Positions 31,076-40,067 of a DNA stretch of 40,067 bases are shown piece by piece (within the stretch, counting starts at the first letter, position 1; each line of letters opens with the position of its first letter). Location of the stretch: the NCBI GenBank assembly GCA_900169235.1, contig FWCC01000456.1, forward strand, positions 1-40,067. The letters are read 5' to 3'. The stretch comes from Zarea fungicola (taxonomy: Eukaryota > Ascomycota > Sordariomycetes > Hypocreales > Cordycipitaceae). The position numbers and the translations under genes are program-made. The notes under the pieces were generated by a model. That model saw nothing but the letters and a program-made list of their open reading frames with translations, did not search any database and was not told the DNA's origin.

Positions 31076-31612
31076 TTAGACAACGCTGTAGTAACCAATA
31101 GCAGCGGTAAAGGCACCAGTTATCTGAGTTTTGATAGCAATGCCACCTGCCTTTTGAAGAAGCGGCTCAGCGGCGATGATTGCGTCCAGATAGTTGTTGG
31201 AGGCCGTGTTCAGGGCCTTGAGGTCGGCTAAAACCAACTCTTTTCCACCTTGAATGGCAGCATAAGAGTCTGCTTTCGTCCCAACGGCGACAAGGGTAGC
31301 TAGAAACGACGGAACCAAAGCCTGAAGCTGGGCAAGGACGGCGGTGCCACCAAGGACCCCAAGCGAGCCTGTGCTTTTAACGTTGGCAGTGGCAGTGTCG
31401 AGAATTTGGACGAGCTTCGCCGAGTCACTATGAATAGTAAGAGCACCGATGAGGACACTGGCGGGAAACTCGTTGATGTCATTGTTCAGCGTTGTGATTT
31501 GCGGCCCGATTTTTTGCGTAATGTCATTTTACACCGTGGTGATGTCGCGCGCGACAAGGGGCGAGGCGGTAACGGCCACGGCCAGGAAGAGGAATCGGAT
31601 AATGGAAACCAT
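31076..31612 (-). pseudogene. HsbA-like hydrophobic surface-binding / galactomannoprotein, early in-frame stop
   Basis: ATG at 31612 starts a signal peptide, MVSIIRFLFLAVAVTASPLVA, followed by RDITTV and then TAA at 31531-31529 (codon 28). The same frame continues without another stop to 31076, giving a 178-codon reading with HsbA-like amphipathic helices (NDITQKIGPQITTLNNDINEF, LVQILDTATANV, ADLKALNTASNNYLDAI). HsbA proteins are secreted, coat hydrophobic surfaces and can recruit cutinase-type enzymes. Read literally, the stop leaves only 27 residues. However, GTAAAA at 31532 and CCAG ending at 31458 delimit a possible 75-nt in-frame intron that would remove the stop and yield 153 residues, at the cost of the first helix. 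A TATA-like GTATAAAG lies at 31758-31751. Pseudogene is preferred; a spliced shorter form remains possible. Confidence 0.6.
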
Positions 31613-31750
31613 CTTGAATTGATATTGAATGAATTTGCGAGTGAAACTTTTGCAAGGCCTTTTTTGGTAGTATAAAGATGCAGGAGCGCTCAAGGAGGAT
31701 GTTCAAAGGATGACTGGCATTGTACGAGGTTTGTGGGAACAGCAGGAGGT

Positions 31751-31758
31751 CTTTATAC
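31751..31758 (-). promoter_or_regulatory. TATA box of the HsbA-like gene
   Basis: GTATAAAG on the minus strand about 140 nt upstream of the ATG at 31612. A second TTATAC-like sequence occurs closer, near 31670. The presence of a core promoter suggests the disruption is recent. Confidence 0.4.
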
Positions 31759-32850
31759 TTGGATGAGGGAATACAAACATCAGACGAAAAACGTAATCGG
31801 CAAACATACACGGCAAATTTTCAGCGCCAACTGTCCACGCAATGCAATGCAGTGCAATAATTCATAAAAAAAAACGCATCGTATATGGGTCAGCATATTA
31901 CGAGACATGTCTGGGTTGCTGGCAAAAACGTCTTGCTGATCACCAGGAGCCCCAGATACGCGTGAAGTCAAATCCGGCACTTGCAGTTACACGACTACCA
32001 TCACATTGTAAGACACGTAGAGGCTTGACCAGCGGTTCTCATGCCCTTCGGCTTGACACAGATGGGCCATCTCCACTGCAGAGACCAGTGTCTGAGATGG
32101 AACACCTGGCTGGCTGAAATGCCTGTACAACATTAGTAAGGCATGCAAGACGTGTCGCAGACCTGTATGTTGTCATTTTGTTGCAGCTGATATTGATGCG
32201 GCTCGGTAGTAGTTGGTGCTGTGTCTGGCTGTATACGGCAGAGTCCGAGACAGCCCATGTCGCGCTGTCTCTCGCAGAAAATGCTCCGGCTGTTTTTTCC
32301 CAACAAAGGTTTCCTTAAAACCTGCTCCATCAGGTGGCCCATTGAAGCAAGAGTGCACAGCTCTGTCTAAGACTTATTTCACTTTGGGCCGGCTAAGAGG
32401 TGGGCTTCACGAGCGGCGTCCTCGGGGACGAGAAAGCCGGAGTTTTGCTGCATGTTCTATCCATAATTTATCCACAGCTGGTGGGCGGGATCGCCCGTGT
32501 TTTGGCGTTCTCGTCATCCATGTCTAAGACAGGACAGATATTTCTCCCTGATGCTTATGACTGTTACCTGTATAGTCCTCTCGTTTGCCTCTCTGTGTGG
32601 GAAGTCGAGCTACGCAAACAGCAACAGAGCTACACCACATCACCACATCTGCAGTCTCCGCCTCTCTGCCCAGTCTGTCCTGTCTAATCACGATTCCGTG
32701 CAAGGAATTCATTCACTATAAAAACGAAGCTATCGCTATACAATAATATTGATACAAGTTATGAAGAACCGACGAAAAAAAACCCTCATAATCTGGGGCG
32801 GGTATATCCACTCATGTAGGACGCGTCCAAAGACAGCGACAACAAACCCC
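31759..32850. other. Intergenic, no gene recognised
   Basis: Holds the upstream flank of the HsbA-like gene and the 3' flank of the coilin-like gene. Several short frames occur on both strands, none with a recognisable family or signal sequence. Confidence 0.45.
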
Positions 32851-35800
32851 TCACGATAATGACTGCCTCTCACCAGATCGGCTCCGCAGCTTGGCTCTCT
32901 GGATCTGACTGCCTTCATCCCCATCAGATTGCCGAAAGCTCGCGCTGCGTTTCCTCGTCAGCCGCAGCTTGTACGGCTCCAACGACGACGTCTGCTCCTC
33001 ATCCCGCTTTGGTCTGCCCCGCCCACGCTTCTGGCTCTCCTTGCGAGCAGACGTGTCCGGCGGTGGCGCCGACGGCGATGTGCGAACGGGACTAGAGCTC
33101 AACGAAATCACCTGCGTTCCTTCTGGGATCACAAACCCGCTGCTACCCGTACCCGTCCCTTGCTTCTTACTCTTGGTCTGCCGGCGCGTGCTGCTCCGTG
33201 CTGAAGGAGCACTGGCCGAGGTGCCCTTGGGTGTTGTCGACGTCGCGGCAACTGGCTGCGTCGCATTCGGGAATAGGTTTTGCGATCCGTCGTCTTCTTC
33301 GCCGTCATTGTCAAGCTGTCGCATGGCTGCTTCATATTCCGCATCCCCGTTTCCGCTGAGACTCATCGCCGTTGGGAAAGGCAGCGAGTTGGTTAGAGCC
33401 TCTGCGGCTGGGCGAGACGACGCAGAAAGAAACAATTCTTCCAGGGACTCAAATGGACTGCTGCTCGGCATGCGGCCGCTATCCAACATGGGAGAGGCAG
33501 CAGCAGCACCAGCGTCCAGTAACGTCTCCGGTATAACCCCATCCTGTTGCCCATCCATGGAGTCGCCAATTTCCATGGCCGCGTCGTCGTCTTGAGCACT
33601 GTCTTCAGAATCCTCTGCCATTGACGACGGCACTACAGTCTCTTTGGGCAGTATTTCTGCTGTAGTAGAGCCATCTTTTGTTTTCTTTGTTTCGCCCATT
33701 TTTGTTGTTTGGCCAGTTTTCGTTGTTGTACTTGATTTTGGTGTTGCGCTTGGTTTGGTTGTTGATTTTCTCATTTCGCCCGTCTTCTTCGCTTCAGCCA
33801 GCTTTTCTATTTCGCCATTTCGTTTTGTACCCGCAGAGGCGCCCCCATCGCCTAGACTTGGCTTTTCAAGGGAAGGTCCTGTATTTGCCACCGTGTCAGC
33901 AGCAGCTTCCAGTTGTTGCCGGCCCTCTTGGAGAGGGCCAGTGTCGAGGCTATCAGTCGCCGCGCTCATCACTCCGTCGTCTGCTAGGGGCAGTTCGAAG
34001 TGATGCGGTCGCTGTGCAGAATGCATCAATGCCGAGTCTGCACTGCCATCCGCGCTCGCATGGGCCTCGTCGCGTGACTGCTGCGTCTCTGGCTGGCCAG
34101 GAGAGGTATTGCCATTTTTCTCTGCGCTTACCTCTGTTACAGTTACTTCAGCGCCGTTGGCAATATCAAATCCTTCGGGGGCTGATCCGGGAATCAGTCG
34201 CGGCTCCATCATCTCGTGCCAATTGACGGTTCGATGGCCATCGTCTTCTTCCGCAGTTTCCTCGTCGTCCAACGTGGGCGCTTCAAACTTTTCGTAGATT
34301 CGCTGGCCAGTGTGCTCGTCATAGGCATGGTCGTTTACTTCGCGGTCGCGTCTGGCCAACAGCACGTTGATATTCTTTGCATCGGAGTCGGGTAGAATGA
34401 CGCCGGTAAACGAGGCCATCTGCGGTTGCCAGTTGGTTGCCTTGGACATTGACAGCTGCTTCCACGTAATTAATTGGCCGGGAATGACATTTTTCTGCTC
34501 CAGGGCAACAAGTGAAGTGAGATCAGAGGGGAGCGGTGGAAGATCCACGGGGTCTCTGGCGTGGCCATTTGTAGACGGGGCATCTTTGGACACCTCTCCC
34601 GACTTGTTCTTTTGAGCTTTGGCCTTTTTCCTAGAGTCCGTCTCGGCAGGTGTGTCATCGTATACCAACGAGTCGTCTTCGTAGTCTTCATAGTGCGTCT
34701 GTGATTGTCGCTTGCGCTTGCGTGTGCTGTATTGCTGCTGGGGATCCCAGCGCTGCACAAAGGGAAAGGGCGGCTCGCTCAGAACAATGCCGTCGTGGCA
34801 GCACTCCACGGCGCGGTAGATAATCTTGTCCCGCCAAGCGTCATCCAGCATGGTGGTGTCTGCCTGGGGTGGCTGTTCTACCTCTTGGACCAGTCGTTTA
34901 TTTGTTAGGGGCTTGACACCTTTCATGAGGTCTTTTTTGAGTTTTTCTTCATCGTCTTTAGTCTTTGGTGCCTTTAGTCCAAGGGCTCCGAACAGCATGC
35001 GTTTGCTGGCACTGGTGTTGAGGTTGAGTCTCCTAGGTGAGGGGGTTGCAGCCTCCCCGCTCGCTGGGCCGTTTGTTGACGGTCCGTTTGCTGGCGTTGC
35101 ATTTGTTGACAGTCTGTTTGTTGACAGCCCGTTCACTGACACTTCATTCGTCGGCAGCTCTATGGTGCCGTTTGTTAACTCGTTCGTAGGCAGCTCTTGG
35201 GTTCCATTGGCCGCATCAGCTATAATTTTTGCTAGGTCAGGCGCTTCTGAGTCACCATTTGCGTCGGGCGACGATTCACTGGCAGCTAGCGAACTCAGAA
35301 GTGCTGCCTTGCGAGCGGCGAGATCAGCCATAATGTCATCTGGCGTGGCCTCGTCCAAAGTCAAGGATGCATTCGCTGAAGCCAACGCCTGCCTGTGTCG
35401 CTTTCGGCGGGCGTTGCGCTTCTGTGTGCGGCTGAGACCATTACCAGGCAGAACCGCGGGGACTACGACGGGCGGCACCAGGTTGGAAGGCGCCGCCACG
35501 ATAGATGGAACGGGTTTTGGTTTTCTTGTTGTGTGGATTTCGATGGGAGCTGCATCTGAGTCGCCATCTGACGAACTGGAATCGCTGTCGGAGGAATGCC
35601 GTTTGGACTTGTTCTTGCGATTCCGAGTCGCAGCAGCTACTGCGCGCGAACTCGCTTCTGACTCTGACTGTGACTCCGACTCTGACTCCGACTCTGACTC
35701 TGAATTCGATTCTGATTCTGAACCCGAGCTAGATGGATCTGAACTATCCCCATCAGAATCAGAGTCGGATTCCGAGACGTGATAGTACTCCCTGCTTCTA

Positions 35801-36990
35801 GGCGCCCATCGCCAGGCGTTCCTTCTTTCTGGCATGCTCTCATCCGTATCCGAGCCCGAATCGGACTCCGAGTCTGACTCCGAGTCTGAATCACTTGTAT
35901 CGCCAGTCTCAATTGCATGTTCTGAATCGCCGGCGGCGTCCCGAATGCCTAGCCCAACAAGCGTAGCGCTCTCATTGACATCTGCATCATCTTGCGTCTC
36001 GTCGTCCACGCTCTCAACAACCTCAATCAGACGGCGGCCTGCTTGTGGCTTTGCTGGCGATTCTTGACCAAGTGACTGCAAACGAGCGGCTACGGGTGTG
36101 TTTGGAGGCCGCGACGCTGTCAGGACAGAGTCCATCATCTCGTCAAAGCTCAGCGTGGGCCCGTATGACTGGGCCAGCGCCTTGTATGCATCGTTTACAT
36201 TCTGGTTCTGGCGCCGCAGTTCCTGCTGAATGATGAAGGATGGTATAGACGGAAAAGCCATGCGCAGGGCCGCCATGGAGTCGAGCATTGGCAGCAGGCC
36301 GAATCCAACGTCGTCGTTGACGCTGGACTCTTCTGATATATCTCGTCGATCTTGTTTTAGCAGTTGCAGCTCCTGCATTAGGTCCTCCTCGTCACAATGC
36401 GCATCCTCATCTTCTTCGATGGAGGACCCGCTGGCATGCTCCTCGTCGCCGTCGTCTTCAAGCTCGTCGTTTGAGTCAAAGTCTGCGTAAAACTCGGATC
36501 CGGCATCCGAGTCGTCTTCGTCATCGTCGTCGTCGTACGCAATGCGCGCTCGCTTGCGTGGTGGGAGCTCGAGGGCAGGACGGTCGCCGGGTAGGTGCAG
36601 CCAGGGCCGGCCAAAGGCGATGCCGTCAACTAGATGCTTGCCGCCGTTGGAGATTTGGTGCCGTCCACTGCGACGCCGTCTCTTTAGGTCGTCGTTCAGA
36701 AGCGGCCGGATCAGCACCTGGTCCTCGTCCTTGAGGATGCGTGACACGAGCTGAAAGTGCAGACACTCAAAGCTGGCGCTGTTGCTGCCGTCGCCCAGCT
36801 CAAGGACGTAATCCTCGAGACCCCATTCGCCACCTTCAAGGGGTACCACTTCATTGACCTGGCCGAGGAGCTTGGCAATTGTGAGATCGTCGGACGGCGC
36901 GCATGGCCAGACGAGCTTGACGTCTGGCACAGTGTGTCTGCGAATGACCAGCCGCAGCCGGATATCCCCAAATGACATGATGTAGTGCAC
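32851..36990 (-). CDS. Coilin-like nuclear protein (DUF7357 type) with acidic, SDE-rich and CUE-like regions
   Basis: One intron-less frame of 1379 residues. The N-terminal ~105 residues (IRLRLVIRRHTVPDVKLVWP … LVSRILKDEDQVLIRPL) have the ubiquitin-like fold pattern of coilin N termini and match my recollection of the fungal DUF7357 domain. A strongly acidic region (about 152-205) precedes a CUE/UBA-like helix set at 239-275 (LRMAFPSIPSFIIQQELRRQ). Ser/Asp/Glu repeats occupy about 365-450, followed by basic NLS-like clusters and an Asn/Thr-rich repeat (about 590-645). About 820-895 resembles the atypical Tudor-like coilin C terminus (VIPGQLITWKQL). The tail has further basic motifs, including RGRPKRD, an AT-hook. 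Expected location is nuclear, perhaps Cajal-body-like; this is inference. Met5 at 36978 is a likely alternative start because LRLR follows it closely. Confidence 0.75.
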   Translation of the reverse strand: MHYIMSFGDIRLRLVIRRHTVPDVKLVWPCAPSDDLTIAKLLGQVNEVVPLEGGEWGLEDYVLELGDGSNSASFECLHFQLVSRILKDEDQVLIRPLLNDDLKRRRRSGRHQISNGGKHLVDGIAFGRPWLHLPGDRPALELPPRKRARIAYDDDDDEDDSDAGSEFYADFDSNDELEDDGDEEHASGSSIEEDEDAHCDEEDLMQELQLLKQDRRDISEESSVNDDVGFGLLPMLDSMAALRMAFPSIPSFIIQQELRRQNQNVNDAYKALAQSYGPTLSFDEMMDSVLTASRPPNTPVAARLQSLGQESPAKPQAGRRLIEVVESVDDETQDDADVNESATLVGLGIRDAAGDSEHAIETGDTSDSDSESDSESDSGSDTDESMPERRNAWRWAPRSREYYHVSESDSDSDGDSSDPSSSGSESESNSESESESESESQSESEASSRAVAAATRNRKNKSKRHSSDSDSSSSDGDSDAAPIEIHTTRKPKPVPSIVAAPSNLVPPVVVPAVLPGNGLSRTQKRNARRKRHRQALASANASLTLDEATPDDIMADLAARKAALLSSLAASESSPDANGDSEAPDLAKIIADAANGTQELPTNELTNGTIELPTNEVSVNGLSTNRLSTNATPANGPSTNGPASGEAATPSPRRLNLNTSASKRMLFGALGLKAPKTKDDEEKLKKDLMKGVKPLTNKRLVQEVEQPPQADTTMLDDAWRDKIIYRAVECCHDGIVLSEPPFPFVQRWDPQQQYSTRKRKRQSQTHYEDYEDDSLVYDDTPAETDSRKKAKAQKNKSGEVSKDAPSTNGHARDPVDLPPLPSDLTSLVALEQKNVIPGQLITWKQLSMSKATNWQPQMASFTGVILPDSDAKNINVLLARRDREVNDHAYDEHTGQRIYEKFEAPTLDDEETAEEDDGHRTVNWHEMMEPRLIPGSAPEGFDIANGAEVTVTEVSAEKNGNTSPGQPETQQSRDEAHASADGSADSALMHSAQRPHHFELPLADDGVMSAATDSLDTGPLQEGRQQLEAAADTVANTGPSLEKPSLGDGGASAGTKRNGEIEKLAEAKKTGEMRKSTTKPSATPKSSTTTKTGQTTKMGETKKTKDGSTTAEILPKETVVPSSMAEDSEDSAQDDDAAMEIGDSMDGQQDGVIPETLLDAGAAAASPMLDSGRMPSSSPFESLEELFLSASSRPAAEALTNSLPFPTAMSLSGNGDAEYEAAMRQLDNDGEEDDGSQNLFPNATQPVAATSTTPKGTSASAPSARSSTRRQTKSKKQGTGTGSSGFVIPEGTQVISLSSSPVRTSPSAPPPDTSARKESQKRGRGRPKRDEEQTSSLEPYKLRLTRKRSASFRQSDGDEGSQIQRAKLRSRSGERQSLS
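35640..35890. repeat. Coding Ser-Glu/Ser-Asp dipeptide repeat tract
   Basis: Imperfect 6-bp (GACTCT/GACTCC-type) repeats encode alternating Ser-Glu and Ser-Asp in the coilin-like protein. The tract also produces long but spurious open frames on the opposite strand. Such runs are typical casein-kinase-2 targets in nuclear proteins. Confidence 0.8.
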
Positions 36991-37537
36991 TCTGCTTCAA
37001 TGGTACATAATTTCAGATTTAATTTGATTTCAAGAGGAAAAATGGCAATCGGGCAAACGTTGAGAGCATCGCGTAGGAAGTTTAAAAAATAAATTGAATG
37101 CCGAAATGAAGAGGAGCTTGTCGCGATAGTGAAATTTCTAGGTGGGGCGCGTCTTCAGCAGCGCATCAGGTGCCGGCGTTTGCGCGATGAACCAGATCAC
37201 ACGACCAGCAACGATCTACAATGCAGACGCCATTTTATTTTATAAAGCTTATAAATAGATTGTAGCTGAATTTTCACCGCACTATCCAACCACGGCCGTA
37301 TTCGTAGGAAAATAAACAGGCAGACGCAGATATAATGTGGTATGATGGTGCAGTTTGTGTCTATTTTTGTGTTCTTCATGTGTACCTCGCAAGGTCACTG
37401 CTACATCAGAGATCCAAAAGAAAAAGAAGAAAAAATAGAAAAAAATCAGCTCGACAGATATCAACGCCAAAACTCCATTTATGCGCAATGCTCTTATTGT
37501 CCATTCCATTCCATATGCCATTGTGTAGGTAGCGGCG
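36991..37537. other. Intergenic between coilin-like gene and RIB1
   Basis: Contains the coilin-like promoter and the 3' untranslated region of the GTP cyclohydrolase II gene. AT-rich, with no additional gene seen. Confidence 0.5.
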
Positions 37538-38822
37538 CTAGTGTGGCATGCCTCCCATGTCCAGCAAGTGGCCCATTCGTTCAATCTAGAGATGAGTAGT
37601 TAGTCGGTGTGCGTACGTAAATAAGACGTTTTTTTTTGTTTCTTGTTTTTGTTTCTTGTTTTTTTCTTGTTTTTTCTTTTCTTTTTATGCTCACCTTTGT
37701 CTTGAGATATCCCTCCACCTCGTCGCTTCGGAACCCACCCTTCCCTCGCCACGAGAGCGGCACCATGGCGACTCTCTCCTTGACCACAACCTCTCTATTA
37801 GGGCCTTCGACGGCGCGAATCTTGTCCGGGTTGTTGGTCAGCAGGCGCACGCTGTCCTGCCCAAGGTCCAGCAGCATGGCCGTGGCGAGGCCGTAGCTCC
37901 GGGCGTCGGCCGGGTGTCGGAGCAGCAGGTTGGCCTCGACCGTGTCGGAGCCGAGGTCCTGCAGGTTGTACGCCTTGAGCTTCTCGCCGAGGCCGATGCC
38001 GCGGCCCTCCTGGCGCAGGTAGATGATGATGCCGCCGCTCTCGTTGTCCGGCAGGCCCATGAGGCGGGCGGCCTCGTCGAGCTGCTCGCCGCAGTCGCAG
38101 CGGGCGGACCAGGCGGTCTCGCCGGTGTAGCACTCGGAATGGATTCGCACCAGCGGCGGGTTGTTGCTGTTGTTCGTCGTCGTCGTCGCCGCTGATTGGA
38201 CTGGTGCAGCATCAGCGTCGTCGGCTACGGGTGTGCTGGGCTGACTGCTGCCCATGCCGCTCGTCGTCCGACCGGGAAACAGCCGCCCCGTGTAGGCGCC
38301 GCGAATCATGCGGTCCATCTCGGTCTCGCCCTCGCGGACGGCATCGAGGCTCAGGCTTCGAATGTGCTTGCCAAACACAATGGCGAGGTGCTCCTTGTTG
38401 TCGACATTGTTGGTGTATAGGTGCAGGAACATCTCGGTGCCGTTGACAGTCGGGATGCGGGCGCGCACAATGCACTGCACCTCGGGGAGCTTCTCGAGCA
38501 GGCGTGGCTTCTTGGAGCCGCAGCCGCCCGAGGCAATGGAGCTGTCCACCGGGACGCTTCGCGGGCCGCGGGATTTGGGTGTCTGCGTGCCTGGTGTGGC
38601 AGGCGGCGTAAAGGCAGGCGAGAGAAGCGACGGCGGCGGTAGTTGCGACGAGGCGTCGAGGCCGGGTGGTAGTGACAGGTCATCTACCGGGCCGGCAGCG
38701 GCGGCGGCGGCAGCACTGTCATGGTGGCCATGGGAGCCAGAGTCGGCGGCAGTCGTGCGCGGCGAATAAAAGGCCGGCAACTGGTGCGTCTCGGTCAAGT
38801 CGTTGGTCGTGTCTGAAGGCAT
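37538..38822 (-). CDS. rib1: GTP cyclohydrolase II (riboflavin biosynthesis)
   Basis: Two exons, 38822-37695 and 37585-37538, encode 391 residues; the 109-nt intron runs GTGAGC..CTCTAG with a CTAAC branch site. The enzyme opens GTP to 2,5-diamino-6-ribosylamino-4(3H)-pyrimidinone 5'-phosphate, the first step of the riboflavin branch. Zinc ligands Cys231, Cys242 and Cys244 ([18 protein letters not shown]) keep the canonical 11+2 spacing, and the catalytic [11 protein letters not shown] lies at about 268-278. Substrate-binding LLTNNPDKI follows, and the short second exon ends with the conserved [10 protein letters not shown]. The N-terminal ~100 residues are low-complexity (poly-Ala, Pro/Ser-rich), and a Thr/Asn-rich insertion of about 40 residues precedes the zinc motif. 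The ATG at 38822 is the first in frame; the upstream extension has no ATG. Confidence 0.95.
37586..37694 (-). other. A-rich intron of RIB1 with open reading through it
   Basis: On the coding strand the intron is composed largely of A and G, with repeated ACAAGAAAC-like units. Exon 1 frame continues through it for about 37 codons, giving a Lys/Arg-rich tail ([20 protein letters not shown]) before a stop just past the acceptor. Retention would therefore replace the conserved C terminus by a basic tail. Confidence 0.7.
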
Positions 38823-40067
38823 TCTGGTGGTAGTTGTGGTGGTGGCGGGGGTTCGGAATTGGCAGCCAAGTGGCAGCGGCAGGGTGCGCCCTGGGGCAAG
38901 CAATACAGACAGTCAATGGTGGCAACCGTGGCACCTGATTGTTAGAACAAGTCGGAAGCGATGATGAAAGCAATTGAGAGTCGTAAAAAATGAAGAGCGG
39001 AATTGGGCTCGGTTATGCGAAAGGCAACAGGCAAAGTGTTGGTGTGGGCGGGCGGGCGGTGGACGGGCTGTGACGCAAGAAAGGGTTCCAAATCTCCGTT
39101 ACCTGGCGCCAGTTAACCGTCTTACAAAACCTTACGTTAGCAATAAGCATGCAGCCTGCAAAATAGTTTGGCTGGCTGGATTAATTAGTCATCTGCTTTT
39201 CCTCTTTTTAATCGCTCGGCCGGCGCGGGTGGGCGCTGCAAATAGAACCTCGGCGAAGGGTGGAAAGTGTGGGGGCGGGGTTACAGCGGCCGTGAGCGGA
39301 CTCTCTTGATTAATTAGATTTCGCCATGCTACGTGTATTTTCTTATGTGTACGGAGTACTCAATGCATACTTATACTTTAGCCTTTATTATTTTTTCCTT
39401 TTTTTTTTAACCGTGTATATATAGTTGATGTCGCCTACGTACTCGCCCAACCCTGGTCTCTGATTGGTCAGCAACCTTCGGCACGGTACATTGGCAATGG
39501 TTGGGCGCCTTTTCAACATGGCGTTCTCGATTTGATTGATTTGATTTGATTTGGTTTGGTTTGGTTTCGATTTCGATTTTTCACGGCTACTCAATCCCTA
39601 CTCGAGACGCAACAGACGCTCGGAAGAGTATTAGCTGGCTCCCTCTTTTTGTGTACCTTTGTACACAGTGCGGATTGTCTTGCAGGAAGCAGGTCTAGGG
39701 TAAGCTGTGGAGACAGCCAGTTGTCACTTTACCGTAGCAGATTCAGGTCCTGATACCTGATAGTATGGAGTAAGCTATGTCTAATTAACGGCTACATAAT
39801 ACCAAAACCAGGTCTTAATGTATTTTATAATGTGGCTGTGCCTAATTGCTCCTTGTCTTGGGCATTAAAGGTGAGTTTCTTGGTGCAGCAGCCTTTTTTC
39901 ACCCTGCCAAACATTCGGATTGGTAATTAAAGTATTGCTGCGCTTTAAGCTTGCACCTCTAATGAATGTTGTTGATCCGTATTGTCGTTCTGTACAATGC
40001 GCACAATCTCAACTAGCCTAGGGTAAAGCTTCTCTGAATAGCGCACACCACATACTTTAGTCACGAT
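38823..40067. other. Intergenic upstream of RIB1 to window end
   Basis: Promoter side of the riboflavin gene. No further gene, tRNA or family motif was identified. The segment becomes AT-rich after about 39.3 kb and contains the GATTT/GGTTT repeat at 39529-39578. Confidence 0.5.
39529..39578. repeat. GATTT/GGTTT pentanucleotide repeat
   Basis: About ten pentamer-like units change from GATTT to GGTTT and back to CGATTT. This is the reverse-complement family of the ATCAA run at 19903-19924. Confidence 0.8.

Noticed and set aside
34826..35782. Long plus-strand frame (318 codons) antisense to the coilin-like gene
   Set aside because: It exists only because the minus-strand Ser/Asp/Glu and Asn/Thr repeats keep other frames open; its composition is low-complexity and no domain or start context supports it.
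38823..38903. N-terminal extension of RIB1 beyond 38822
   Set aside because: The open frame has no ATG upstream; extension would require a TTG start, and the conserved domain does not need it.

Overview
The window is nuclear DNA of a filamentous ascomycete, most likely a Sordariomycete and plausibly of the order Hypocreales. The evidence is short spliceosomal introns (about 49-140 nt, one of 371 nt) with GT..AG ends and CTAAC/CTGAC branch points, and typical fungal families: split eS24 (RPS24), GTP cyclohydrolase II, DUF3292, a DUF7357/coilin-like protein, HsbA, GMC oxidoreductase, a bZIP factor and a Zn(II)2Cys6 factor. All exon coordinates were worked out by hand from splice sites, reading-frame phase and family motifs; no database search was run.

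Layout. 1-5.5 kb: a housekeeping block with an EFM3-type methyltransferase (minus) divergent from ribosomal protein eS24 (plus), then a small secreted or GPI-type protein of unknown function (minus). 5.5-8.7 kb: no recognisable gene, but inverted repeats and two perfect CRE sites. 8.7-10.8 kb: a three-exon DUF3292 membrane protein (plus). 11.0-15.8 kb: two co-oriented catabolic-type enzymes (minus), a GMC alcohol-oxidase-like flavoenzyme (4 exons) and an amidase-signature enzyme (5 exons, one GC-AG intron). 15.8-20.3 kb: an AT-rich gene desert. 20.3-22.0 kb: an atypical bZIP factor (minus). 22.0-27.4 kb: a second gene-poor, repeat-bearing desert. 27.4-31.6 kb: three consecutive disrupted genes, namely a Zn(II)2Cys6 regulator, a truncated hydantoinase A/oxoprolinase and an HsbA-like cell-surface protein with an early stop. 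32.8-38.9 kb: housekeeping genes resume with a 1.4-kilo-residue coilin-like nuclear protein and GTP cyclohydrolase II (RIB1), both minus. 38.9-40.1 kb: no gene seen.

The window therefore has conserved housekeeping genes at both ends around an accessory interior of gene deserts, degenerate repeats, dying genes and surviving amide/alcohol catabolic enzymes. One reading, which is inference only, is that amidase, GMC oxidase, hydantoinase and the two regulators are remnants of an eroded catabolic neighbourhood. I found no rRNA, convincing tRNA, CRISPR array, viral gene or intact transposon. No complete undescribed system is evident. The most informative leads are the GC-AG intron, the nonsense codon that coincides with a frame-preserving cryptic intron in the HsbA gene, the Asn-less bZIP basic region, the 39-bp minisatellite and two structured non-coding elements.
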